A stretch of DNA of 51,313 bases. It comes from an uncultured Helcococcus sp. (lineage in GTDB: Bacteria; Bacillota; Clostridia; Tissierellales; Peptoniphilaceae). The stretch spans positions 1-51,313 of the forward strand of contig CALAZW010000085.1 of NCBI GenBank assembly GCA_937926545.1, in the 5' to 3' direction. This document shows positions 15,737-24,377 of the stretch, one piece after another (position 1 is the first letter of the stretch; each line of letters starts with the position of its first letter). The notes under the pieces are model-generated. The model saw only the letters and a list, made by a program, of their open reading frames with translations, did no database searches and was not told where the DNA came from. The position numbers and the translations under genes are program-made.

Positions 15737-16210
15737 ATGAAAGTATCAATTATTATGGGAAGTATATCAGATTATGAAAAGGCCAAAAAGGCCATAGGTC
15801 AATTAGAGGACTTTAAGGTTGACTATGAGGTAAGGGTAATTTCTGCCCATAGGGCCCTTGATGATTTAATTGCCTATGTGGATGGTTTTGAAGAAAGATC
15901 CATAGGGGTTTGTATAGCCATAGCCGGTAAGGCAGCCCACCTTCCAGGAGTAATAGCTGGTTTGACTACACTTCCAGTTATAGGAGTTCCAATTTCTTCC
16001 CAGGCTACTGCAGGAATGGATGCTTTATTATCTATTGTTCAAATGCCTACAGGTGTTCCTGTTGCAACAGTTGCCCTTGATGGTTGTGCCAATGCCTCAA
16101 TTTTAGCCAGTCAAATATTGGCCCTATCAGATCAAGAATTAAAGAAAAGATTGGAAGAACATAAAAAAGAGATGTTGGACAAGGTAAGACAACAAAATGA
16201 AGAATTATAG
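15737..16210 (+). CDS. purE: N5-carboxyaminoimidazole ribonucleotide mutase / AIR carboxylase PurE
   Basis: The 157-residue product contains MGSISDYEKA (usual MGSDSD), SAHRALDDL (about 37), AAHLPGVIAGLTTLPVIGVP (about 74) and SIVQMPTGVPVATVAL (about 104), so it is a PurE-fold enzyme of class I type. Two details are unusual. The AGAGGAAHLPG loop reads AIAGKAAHLPG, and GKAGAANA is replaced by DGCANA. No purK follows, so it may act on AIR and CO2 directly, as class II enzymes do, or purK lies elsewhere. An AGGAGG site overlaps the purL stop. Confidence 0.9.
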   Translation: MKVSIIMGSISDYEKAKKAIGQLEDFKVDYEVRVISAHRALDDLIAYVDGFEERSIGVCIAIAGKAAHLPGVIAGLTTLPVIGVPISSQATAGMDALLSIVQMPTGVPVATVALDGCANASILASQILALSDQELKKRLEEHKKEMLDKVRQQNEEL

Positions 16211-16217
16211 GTGAAGT

Positions 16218-17483
16218 ATGAGTGGAATAATTGCAGTTACTAGTGATAAGGAAGATGTAAATAAATATTTGCTTTATGGCCTATATGCCCTTCAACATAG
16301 GGGGCAATTGGAAGCTGGCCTGGCAATAATGGGAGATAATCTTTATTTAAGGTCTGGTCAAGGTCAGATAAAGGATGTCCTTGACCAAAATGAGATATTT
16401 GCTCAAGATGGTAGAAGGGGTATGGCCCATGTCAAGTATGGCCTTTATGAAGAATATGAAAAGGAAAAGATTAGCCTACCCTACTATGATGAAAAAAGTA
16501 ATAGTTTAATAGCCATAGACGGAAATATATTAAATGAAGATTTTGACTTTCAAGTCCTAATAGAAAAACTAAATGGAGCTGATGAAGAATTATCCCTTTA
16601 TATAAATAGTCTTAAGGGGGCCTTTAGTTTGGTTTATATGGATGAAAATAAGCTTATAGCTATTAGGGATAGGTGGGGACTAAAACCTTTAAATCTATCC
16701 AATGAAAGGGAAAAGATAATAGTTGCATCAGAAAGCTGTGCCCTTGATTCCCTTTCTGCCACAGCCATTAGAGAAATAAATCCAGGTGAAATTTTAATAT
16801 ATGAAAAAAACACCTTAAGAAGTTTTTACTATGGACTTCCTGAACATAAGACCTGTGCCTTTGAATATATTTATATTTCCAGGCCAGACTCCTATATGAT
16901 GGACAAGTCAATTTATAAATTAAGAAATAACCTAGGCAAGACCCTTTATGAGGAAAAACCAACAGATGCAGATATTGTTATAGGAGCGCCTGATTCAGGT
17001 TTAACTGCTGCTATAGGTTATGCAGAAGCCTCCAAAATACCTTATAAGGATGGAATTATTAAAAATAGATATATAGGTAGGACTTTTATTAATCCCAAAG
17101 ACTCTCAAAGGGAAAAAGATGTCTATATTAAGTTAAATCCCATAAGAGAAATTTTAGATGGTAAAAGAGTAATCTTGGTGGATGACAGTATTATTAAGGG
17201 AGTTACTATAAAAAGAACCGTAGAGATGTTAAAAAATGCTGGAGCCAAGGAAGTTCATGTTAGGATTTCAGCTCCTCAAGTAATTAATTATTGTAATCTA
17301 TCTCTAGATATGCCTATCGGTAGTAAATTGATAGCTAGGGATATGGATGTGGAAGAAATAAGAAAAGAGATAAAGGCGGATAGTCTTTACTTCTTAAGCC
17401 TAGATGGCCTACAAAAGAATCTTTCTAATATAGGAATATGTACCCATTGCTTTGATGGCAAGTACCCAATAAAGGAGATGTAA
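16218..17483 (+). CDS. purF: Amidophosphoribosyltransferase with degenerate glutaminase domain
   Basis: PurF makes phosphoribosylamine from PRPP, the committed purine step. The 421 residues (usual 450-480) have an N-terminal Ntn domain and a C-terminal phosphoribosyltransferase. The transferase is well kept: GAPDSGLTAAIGYAEAS, IKNRYIGRTFI and the PRPP loop VILVDDSIIKG (about 318-328). The glutaminase half is not. The protein starts MSGIIAV (AGT in place of the Cys codon), the Arg of GHVRYST is Lys73 (AHVKYG), the oxyanion Asn of HNGN is Asp101 (IDGN), and QHRGQESAG reads QHRGQLEAG. Glutamine use is very unlikely; ammonia is the inferred donor. It is coupled to purM by a TAATG overlap. Confidence 0.93.
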   Translation: MSGIIAVTSDKEDVNKYLLYGLYALQHRGQLEAGLAIMGDNLYLRSGQGQIKDVLDQNEIFAQDGRRGMAHVKYGLYEEYEKEKISLPYYDEKSNSLIAIDGNILNEDFDFQVLIEKLNGADEELSLYINSLKGAFSLVYMDENKLIAIRDRWGLKPLNLSNEREKIIVASESCALDSLSATAIREINPGEILIYEKNTLRSFYYGLPEHKTCAFEYIYISRPDSYMMDKSIYKLRNNLGKTLYEEKPTDADIVIGAPDSGLTAAIGYAEASKIPYKDGIIKNRYIGRTFINPKDSQREKDVYIKLNPIREILDGKRVILVDDSIIKGVTIKRTVEMLKNAGAKEVHVRISAPQVINYCNLSLDMPIGSKLIARDMDVEEIRKEIKADSLYFLSLDGLQKNLSNIGICTHCFDGKYPIKEM

Positions 17484-18517
17484 TGAAATTAACATATAAG
17501 GATGCAGGTGTAGATAAGTCCAAGGGATATGAAAGTGTAAATCTTATCAAGGACTTGGTGAAGTCGACTTACAATGAAAATGTATTTTCCAGCCTAGGTG
17601 GCTTTAGTGGCATGTATGATCTATCAGGTCTAGACTATAAACAACCAGTTTTAGTCAGCGGAACAGATGGGGTAGGAACTAAGGTTGATCTGGCCTTTAG
17701 ATATGATAAGCACGACACCATTGGTATAGATGCTGTTGCCATGTGTGTGAATGACATTCTTTGCCAAGGGGCAAGGCCTCTTTTCTTTCTTGACTATATA
17801 GCCACTGGAAAAATTTATCCTGAAAAAATCCAGTCTATAGTAAGTGGAGTAAGTGATGGATGTAGGCAGTCAAAAATGGCCTTAATAGGAGGAGAAACTG
17901 CCGAGATGCCAGGTATCTATAAAGAAAATGATTATGACTTGGCAGGCTTTGCAGTTGGCATAGTGGAAAAAGATAAGATTATAGATGGGAGTAAGGTTGA
18001 ACCAGGAGATATTCTTATAGGTTTATCCTCTTCAGGCCTTCACTCCAATGGTTTCTCCCTGGTAAGGAAAATAATATTTGACATAAAAAACATGGATTTA
18101 AATGACAAGCTTCCGTCTTTAGACATGAAACTGGGAGATTTACTTTTAGAACCAACTAAAATATATGTTAATACAGTTCTAAAACTTTTAGATGAAGTTG
18201 ATATTCATGCTATTTCCCACATAACAGGTGGCGGGTTTTATGAAAATATACCAAGAGTTTTAAAGGACAACCAAAATGCCAGGATAGATTTATCCAATTA
18301 TCAAGTTCCAGAGGTCTTTAATCTAATAGGAGAATGGGGGGATTTGGACAAGAAGGAAATGTATTCAACCTTTAATATGGGAATAGGTATGGTGCTTGTA
18401 ATAGATCCTAAGGATGAGAAAAAAACCTTGGAAATCTTGGATAGTTTAGAAGAATCCTACTTTATCTTAGGACAGGTTGTAGAAGGCAACAAAGAGGTTG
18501 ATTTATGCAATTATTAA
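17483..18517 (+). CDS. purM: Phosphoribosylformylglycinamidine cyclo-ligase (AIR synthetase)
   Basis: PurM closes FGAM to AIR with ATP. The 344 residues match the family (about 345). Motifs: SGTDGVGTKVDLAF (about 59-72), NDILCQGARPLFFLDY (about 93-108), GGETAEMPGIY (about 139) and SGLHSNGFSL (about 183). The start codon shares a base with the purF stop (TAATG). It belongs to the same PurM/PurL ATP-binding superfamily as purL, and no residue anomalies were seen. Confidence 0.96.
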   Translation: MKLTYKDAGVDKSKGYESVNLIKDLVKSTYNENVFSSLGGFSGMYDLSGLDYKQPVLVSGTDGVGTKVDLAFRYDKHDTIGIDAVAMCVNDILCQGARPLFFLDYIATGKIYPEKIQSIVSGVSDGCRQSKMALIGGETAEMPGIYKENDYDLAGFAVGIVEKDKIIDGSKVEPGDILIGLSSSGLHSNGFSLVRKIIFDIKNMDLNDKLPSLDMKLGDLLLEPTKIYVNTVLKLLDEVDIHAISHITGGGFYENIPRVLKDNQNARIDLSNYQVPEVFNLIGEWGDLDKKEMYSTFNMGIGMVLVIDPKDEKKTLEILDSLEESYFILGQVVEGNKEVDLCNY

Positions 18518-19122
18518 ATATTGCCGTTTTAATATCAGGTTCGGGCAGTAATCTACAGGCCATAATTGACGCTGTAGAAAAGGGAGAAATAAAGGCCAAT
18601 TTAAGCCTTGTTATCTCTAATAAAAAAGATGCCTATGGCCTAAAACGAGCTGATAAGCACGGGATAAAGAACTATTATATAGACAAGGCCTATGGGAATT
18701 TTGATATTCAACTTATGAGCCTATTAGAGGAAGAAAAAATTGACCTAATAGTTTTGGCAGGATACTTAAGAATGATAGATAAAGACCTGGTTAACAAGTA
18801 CAGGTCTAAGATAATTAATATCCACCCTTCTTTACTACCCGCCTTTGGTGGTAAGGGATTTTATGGGCTAAAAGTTCATGAAGAGGTTTTTAAGAAGGGC
18901 TGTAAGGTCAGTGGACCTACCAGTCACTTTGTAGATGAAAATACGGATACAGGGCCGATTATCTTACAAGAGGCTATTGATATTAGCGACCTAAAAAGTC
19001 CTCAGGAAATTCAAAGCAGGGTTCTAGAAGTAGAGCATAGACTTTTGGTAAAAACGGTTAAATTATATGTGGAAGACAGACTTATACTAGATGATAAAAG
19101 GGTTACAATAAGGAGTATTTAA
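18505..19122 (+). CDS. purN: Phosphoribosylglycinamide formyltransferase 1
   Basis: PurN formylates GAR using 10-formyltetrahydrofolate. The 205-residue product shows ISGSGSNLQAIIDA (about 10-23), the catalytic Asn-His region INIHPSLLPAFGGKGFYG (about 106) and DENTDTGPIILQ (about 147, catalytic Asp). It overlaps the end of purM by 13 bases and is followed by purH through a TAATG overlap. The folate cofactor links it to glyA near the far end of the window, which supplies one-carbon units. Confidence 0.95.
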   Translation: MQLLNIAVLISGSGSNLQAIIDAVEKGEIKANLSLVISNKKDAYGLKRADKHGIKNYYIDKAYGNFDIQLMSLLEEEKIDLIVLAGYLRMIDKDLVNKYRSKIINIHPSLLPAFGGKGFYGLKVHEEVFKKGCKVSGPTSHFVDENTDTGPIILQEAIDISDLKSPQEIQSRVLEVEHRLLVKTVKLYVEDRLILDDKRVTIRSI

Positions 19123-20639
19123 TGAAAAAAACAGCTTTAATTTCAGTATTTGATAAGGAAGGAATTGTTGATTTAGCAAGAAGTCTTGTGGGTATGGGAT
19201 GGGATTTAATATCTACAGGAGGAAGCTATAAACTCTTACTAGAAAACAATATAAGGGTTAGGGAGGTAAGTGATATAACCGAGTTTCCAGAGATCTTTGA
19301 TGGTAGGGTTAAGACCTTAAATCCCTTGATTCATGGAGGTATTCTTTATAGAAGGGACATGGAAGAAGACCAAAAGATAGTGGATCAATTTAAGATGCCT
19401 AGCATAGACATGGTGGTTAATAATTTATATCCTTTTGAAGAAATGCTGGAAAGAGGAGCCGATGAAGAAACCATGATTGAAAATATAGACATAGGCGGAC
19501 CATCCATGATTAGAGCAGCAGCTAAAAACTTTAAGGATGTATTAATAGTTACAGACAAGGCTGACTACAAGGAGCTTATTGAAAGACTAGAAGAAGATAG
19601 ACTAGATATGACCTATAGAAGAAACTTGGCAGTTAAGGCCTTTAATACTACAGCCTATTATGATTCCTTAATCTATAGATATTTCAGTGAAGATATCTTG
19701 GATTTGGATAAGTTGGTTCTAGGATTTAAAAAGGATGAGAAATTAAGATATGGAGAAAACCCTCACCAAAGGGCTTATTTCTATGATGATAAGCTAATGA
19801 AGGGAAAAGAAAGGCTAGATTTTAAGCAACTTCATGGCAAGGAAATATCCTACAATAATATAAATGATTTATATGGGGCTATAAGATGCTTAAAAGAATT
19901 TGATAGACCTACAGTTGTAGGTGTTAAACATACCAATCCATCAGGTATAGGTAGTGGCGAAACCATAGATGAAGCCTTTGACAAGGCCTATAATTGTGAT
20001 AAAATCTCTATCTTTGGAGGAATAATAGCAGTTAATAGAAGGTTAACACCTCATATTGCAGAAATTATAAACTCCATGTTTATGGAGATAGTTATAGCTC
20101 CAGAATACGATGAAGAGGCCTTGGCAATCTTAAAGAAAAAGAAAAATATTAGACTTTTGGAAAGTAAAAACATAAACCAATATGAGTTTAAGGACTATAA
20201 GTTTACAGATAGCTTAAACGGTCTATTGGTTCAAGATACAGACCAGGTATTATATGAGAAACTAGAAGTAGTATCCAAGAGAAAGCCTACAGAAGAAGAG
20301 TTAAAGGATTTAGTTTTTGGCTATAAGGCAGTAAAGAATGTAAACTCAAATGCTGTTGTAATAGTAAGACAAGAGGGGACTTTAGGTTATGGATTTGGCG
20401 AAGTTAGAAGATCTTGGGCAGTGGAAAAAGCCATAGATCACTCTGAATATTCTTTGGAAAACTCAGTTTTAGCATCTGATGGATTTTTCTTTGAAGATAC
20501 AGTGGAGTTATTAAAGAAAAATAACATTAAGGCAGCCATATCTCCAGGAGGTTCAATCCATGATAAGAAGGTAATAGATTTATGTGACCAGTATGGTATA
20601 GCCCTAGTGTTTACCAATACTAGACATTTTAAACATTAA
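19122..20639 (+). CDS. purH: Bifunctional AICAR transformylase / IMP cyclohydrolase
   Basis: The 505-residue product has the two-domain PurH layout. An N-terminal MGS-like IMP cyclohydrolase domain (about 1-190; STGGSYKLL, GRVKTLNPLIHGGILYRR) is followed by a C-terminal AICAR formyltransferase (about 200-505; RYGENPHQRAYFY, the catalytic KHTNPSGIG, and ISPGGSIHD near the end). It performs the last two steps to IMP. It overlaps purN by one base, and purD follows about 10 bases after its stop. Confidence 0.96.
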   Translation: MKKTALISVFDKEGIVDLARSLVGMGWDLISTGGSYKLLLENNIRVREVSDITEFPEIFDGRVKTLNPLIHGGILYRRDMEEDQKIVDQFKMPSIDMVVNNLYPFEEMLERGADEETMIENIDIGGPSMIRAAAKNFKDVLIVTDKADYKELIERLEEDRLDMTYRRNLAVKAFNTTAYYDSLIYRYFSEDILDLDKLVLGFKKDEKLRYGENPHQRAYFYDDKLMKGKERLDFKQLHGKEISYNNINDLYGAIRCLKEFDRPTVVGVKHTNPSGIGSGETIDEAFDKAYNCDKISIFGGIIAVNRRLTPHIAEIINSMFMEIVIAPEYDEEALAILKKKKNIRLLESKNINQYEFKDYKFTDSLNGLLVQDTDQVLYEKLEVVSKRKPTEEELKDLVFGYKAVKNVNSNAVVIVRQEGTLGYGFGEVRRSWAVEKAIDHSEYSLENSVLASDGFFFEDTVELLKKNNIKAAISPGGSIHDKKVIDLCDQYGIALVFTNTRHFKH

Positions 20640-20648
20640 GGAGTGGCA

Positions 20649-21908
20649 ATGGATATATTAATTATAGGTAATGGTGGTAGGGAGGACGCCCTGGCCAAGT
20701 CCCTTTTAAAATCAGACAAGATAGAAACCATATATATAAGTCCACAAGTTGGTTTTAGCCATGAACAGATAAAATCTATAAATATTGATGTTTCTGATTT
20801 AGAGGCCCTTAGAAATTTCGCCCTGGAAAAACATATTGATTTAACCATAGTAGGTCCTGAACTACCCTTAAATATAGGGATAGTGGATTTTTTCAAAGAG
20901 AAAGGACTTAAGATTTTTGGACCGGATAAAAAGTCAGCTTATTTAGAGGGAAGTAAGGATTTCTCCAAGGAATTTATGGAAGAATATGGGATCCCGACTG
21001 CCAGGTATGAAAGATTTGATGACTATGACGAAGCCAGATCCTGTCTGGGTATTTATGGATACCCTCAAGTTATAAAGGCAGATGGTCTTTGTGCCGGTAA
21101 GGGAGTTTATATTTGTAAGGACCCTAATGAAGCAGAAGAGGCTCTTAAGGAGATTTTTTTAGAAGATAGGTTTGGAGACGAAGCCAGTAAAATTATAGTT
21201 GAAGACTATATTGATGGCCCAGAAGTATCTCTTTTGTGTTTTGTATCTGGAAATAAGATTTATCCCATGGACACAGCCATGGACTATAAAAAAATTGGAG
21301 AGGGCGATAGGGGACCTAATACGGGAGGGGTAGGATGTATATCTCCCAACCCTTATTGGACTGATAAGCTTCAGCTTCAATCGGATGAAATAATAAAAAG
21401 AATTGAAAAGGGCCTAGAGGATAGAGACCTAGGCTATAGTGGTATCTTATTTATAGGCTATATAATTGATGGGTCTAAATTAAAGGTTTTAGAATTTAAT
21501 ACCAGGTTTGGTGACCCAGAAACAGAGGTTTTATTACCAAGATTAGAGTCTTCTTTACTGGATAATATAATGGATTCCTTGGAAGAAAGACCTGTAAAAA
21601 TGGCCTGGTCCAGCAAGAAGGCTGTAGGAGTTATTTTAACATCTAAGGGTTATCCTCTAGCCTATGAGTCAGGCTATGAGATTAAGGGGCTGGATAGGCT
21701 GGATCAAGATCTTATACTTTATCATAATGGGACCAGACTTGAAGGAAAATCCTTACAGACAAATGGAGGTAGGGTTTTAAGTCTACTAGCCTTGGGAGAA
21801 AACTTGGAAGAGGCCAGAAATAAGGTATATGAAAATATAAAAAAAATAGAATGTTCTAATTTAACCTATAGAAAAGATATAGCTAGACTGGGGAAAAAGA
21901 CTTTGTAA
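20649..21908 (+). CDS. purD: Phosphoribosylamine-glycine ligase (GAR synthetase)
   Basis: PurD couples phosphoribosylamine, the unstable PurF product, to glycine with ATP. The 419 residues match the family. They show IIGNGGREDALA (about 5-16), TIVGPELPL, KADGLCAGKGVYI (ATP-grasp lysine, about 142-154) and EFNTRFGDPETEVLLPRL (about 280). ATG 20649 is preferred over GTG 20643, which lies inside the AAGGAG ribosome site. It is the last gene of the operon and is closed by a strong terminator that overlaps its stop. Confidence 0.95.
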   Translation: MDILIIGNGGREDALAKSLLKSDKIETIYISPQVGFSHEQIKSINIDVSDLEALRNFALEKHIDLTIVGPELPLNIGIVDFFKEKGLKIFGPDKKSAYLEGSKDFSKEFMEEYGIPTARYERFDDYDEARSCLGIYGYPQVIKADGLCAGKGVYICKDPNEAEEALKEIFLEDRFGDEASKIIVEDYIDGPEVSLLCFVSGNKIYPMDTAMDYKKIGEGDRGPNTGGVGCISPNPYWTDKLQLQSDEIIKRIEKGLEDRDLGYSGILFIGYIIDGSKLKVLEFNTRFGDPETEVLLPRLESSLLDNIMDSLEERPVKMAWSSKKAVGVILTSKGYPLAYESGYEIKGLDRLDQDLILYHNGTRLEGKSLQTNGGRVLSLLALGENLEEARNKVYENIKKIECSNLTYRKDIARLGKKTL

Positions 21909-21922
21909 TAAAGTCTTTTTTT
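21896..21922 (+). terminator. Terminator of the purine operon
   Basis: A 9-bp perfect stem (21896-21904 with 21910-21918), the loop GTAAT and a T run overlap the purD stop codon. Confidence 0.85.
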
Positions 21923-21955
21923 CTTTTATGTGCTAAAATGTAGCTAGGTGATTTT

Positions 21956-23722
21956 ATGAAAAATGAGTTAAAAAAATTAAAATATAGTTTAAAGGACTTA
22001 AGAAATAACAGGACCTATATTGTTTTTATATCAATCTTATCGGTTCTTATTTTTTCCTATAGTAAGTACAATATAGTAAGTCCACTTTTTAAATATGCCC
22101 TGGAAAAGGGGGATATGATTTCAATAACCCAAAATAATATAAGTAGACTGATAACAAATCCCCTGGTTATTTTACTTTTGTTGGTTGTTCTTTTACTTTA
22201 CATACTTTTGGTTCTAATCCAGTTGAACTTAATCATATCTATCTTGGATGGCAATATTAATATTTTTAAGATAATAAAAAAATTAACAACTAGTTTTTTA
22301 AAGTTATTAAATCCAAGGGCCTTGGTATTTATTCCCTTGATTTTTTTATTAATGCAAAATCACAATCTGGGCTTGGAGTTTTTAAACCTGAAAAACTTGG
22401 CCATTCCAAACTTTGTGGTAGATTCCTTTAATGAAAAAAGTATAACTAGAAATATTTATTTTGTATTTTCAATTCTACTTTACTTTTTAAATATTAGGCT
22501 GATAGATACTCTTATTATTTTTATTAAAGAAGATAAGACTGGCCCCATTGAGGCCATGAAAAAAAGTTGGAGATCAACAAGAAAAAACACTTTTAAAATT
22601 ATTTTATCAATGTTTATTATAGACCTACTATCCTTGGGAGCTACTCTACTTATATCCTATGGACTTTACCAGCCTGTAAAATATTTAGATTCTTCCATGG
22701 AATTACACGAAGCTATAGTCACATCCTTATCAACCCTATCCTTGATGGGCATAACCTACATATCCATATTGAGATATGCTTGGAAGATTCAATATAGGTT
22801 GAGAAGCTATAAGGATGATGGGCCAGGTGAAAATGATGAGCTTATGTTACCAGCTAGAAAAATATTATTTAAGGGTCTTACCCTGGTTATGATCTATCTT
22901 TATGCTATGACCACAACACTAAATGATCCGGTTTTAACTGTGGATCGAGATCCTTCTGTTATAGCCCATAGGGGCTCTTGTAAATATTCTATAGAAAATA
23001 CCATAGAATCTTTGGAAGAGGCCAATAGGTTAGATGCAGACTATGTGGAGATGGACATACAGATGACCAAGGATCATAAACTGGTTGTCTTTCATGATTG
23101 GAAGTTAAATAGGTTAACAGATAAAAAGGGTATGGTAAGAGACTATGACCTGGAAGAAATAAATAATATTGAGCTAAGCCATAAGGGGGATATTTCAAGG
23201 ATACCGGACTTTGAATCTTATCTTAAGAGGGCCAAGGAAATTAGACAACCTCTTTTAGTAGAGCTTAAACTAAGACCATTTGATGATAGAAAGGCCTTTA
23301 TAGATGGTATGATGGATATTATAGACTCCCATGACTATAGGGATTATGTGATTTTCCAATCTATTGATTTTGAAGTGGCAAAGATGTTAAAAGAGACCTA
23401 TCCTGAGCTTAAGGTAGGTTATATTCTAGGTCTAAACATAGGTCAACTGGCATCTGATAACTTTGATTTTTATTCAATAGAGGATTCATTTATAACCAGC
23501 AATGTATTGGATAGCATTTTCATACATGAGAAGGAATTGTTCGTATGGACATTAAACGACACTAGTCGTATACAAAGATATATAAATACTGGAGCCAATG
23601 GAATGATAACTGATGAGCTAGAACAAATGCATACTATGATTGACAACTATAAGGCCTTTGATCTTTATCAAAAAAGGTTATTTATATTGGCACCGGAATT
23701 AAGTGATATTATTTCATTTTAA
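21956..23722 (+). CDS. Membrane glycerophosphodiester phosphodiesterase
   Basis: The 588-residue product has a polytopic membrane N-terminal region (about residues 1-330, several hydrophobic helices) as in the GDPD membrane-domain family. A catalytic glycerophosphodiester phosphodiesterase domain (about 335-580) follows, with IAHRGSCKYSIENT (catalytic His), YVEMDIQMTKD (metal-binding Glu and Asp) and VVFHDWKLNRLT (second catalytic His). It likely hydrolyses glycerophosphodiesters or lipoteichoic-acid-related substrates at the membrane. An extended -10 (TGCTAAAAT, 21931-21939) and a GGTG ribosome site precede ATG 21956, so it probably forms its own unit with the next gene. Confidence 0.88.
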   Translation: MKNELKKLKYSLKDLRNNRTYIVFISILSVLIFSYSKYNIVSPLFKYALEKGDMISITQNNISRLITNPLVILLLLVVLLLYILLVLIQLNLIISILDGNINIFKIIKKLTTSFLKLLNPRALVFIPLIFLLMQNHNLGLEFLNLKNLAIPNFVVDSFNEKSITRNIYFVFSILLYFLNIRLIDTLIIFIKEDKTGPIEAMKKSWRSTRKNTFKIILSMFIIDLLSLGATLLISYGLYQPVKYLDSSMELHEAIVTSLSTLSLMGITYISILRYAWKIQYRLRSYKDDGPGENDELMLPARKILFKGLTLVMIYLYAMTTTLNDPVLTVDRDPSVIAHRGSCKYSIENTIESLEEANRLDADYVEMDIQMTKDHKLVVFHDWKLNRLTDKKGMVRDYDLEEINNIELSHKGDISRIPDFESYLKRAKEIRQPLLVELKLRPFDDRKAFIDGMMDIIDSHDYRDYVIFQSIDFEVAKMLKETYPELKVGYILGLNIGQLASDNFDFYSIEDSFITSNVLDSIFIHEKELFVWTLNDTSRIQRYINTGANGMITDELEQMHTMIDNYKAFDLYQKRLFILAPELSDIISF

Positions 23723-23732
23723 GGAGGAATAT

Positions 23733-24311
23733 TTGAAAAAATTATATTTAGTAAGACATGGACAGACCCTATTTAATAGAAGGGCAATTATACAGGGAGG
23801 GTGTGACTCACCTCTTACAGATTTAGGTAAAAGACAGGCCTTGGCAGCAAAAAAATATTTTGAAGACAAAAATATTGTCTTTGACCACGCCTATGTTTCT
23901 ACCCAAGAAAGGGCTGTAGATACCCTGGAAATAATTACAGACCTACCATATGAAAGGTTAAAGGGCCTAAAGGAATGGGAGTTTGGCCTTTATGAAGGAG
24001 AAAGTCTGGAGCTAATACCACCAGTGGATCCTAAAAGACAAACCTATGGGGATTTCTTTGTGGACTTTGGAGGGGAAAGCGATAGGGATGTACAAGAAAG
24101 AGTTGATTCTAGTATAAAAGAACTTATGAATAGAAAAGACCATGAGCATGTATTGGTGGTAAGTCACGGGGCGGCAATTTATCTTTTCCTAAAAAAGTAC
24201 AAGGATATTAAACATAAAGAGCTACATTTTGGAAACTGTTGTGTTTTAGAATTTGACTATGATGGGGATAAGTTTGATTTTCTTAGCTTGACCAACCATC
24301 AGGTGGAATAA
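23733..24311 (+). CDS. Histidine phosphatase family protein
   Basis: The 192-residue product shows LYLVRHGQTLFNRR (phospho-histidine site at the N-terminus), STQERAVDTLEI, a central EWEFGLYEGE and VVVSHGAAIYLFL (second catalytic His). This is the phosphoglycerate-mutase-like superfamily; small-molecule phosphatase activity is likely but the substrate is unknown. The start is TTG 23733, five bases after a strong AAGGAGG. The in-frame ATG 23703 lies inside the preceding gene and would add ten residues foreign to the family. It sits 10 bases after the GDPD gene. Confidence 0.88.
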   Translation: MKKLYLVRHGQTLFNRRAIIQGGCDSPLTDLGKRQALAAKKYFEDKNIVFDHAYVSTQERAVDTLEIITDLPYERLKGLKEWEFGLYEGESLELIPPVDPKRQTYGDFFVDFGGESDRDVQERVDSSIKELMNRKDHEHVLVVSHGAAIYLFLKKYKDIKHKELHFGNCCVLEFDYDGDKFDFLSLTNHQVE

Positions 24312-24377
24312 TTACAAATAAGTTATAAAAGCTTTGATTAATAAGTGATAGAATATTATCTGATAAGGAGATATAAG

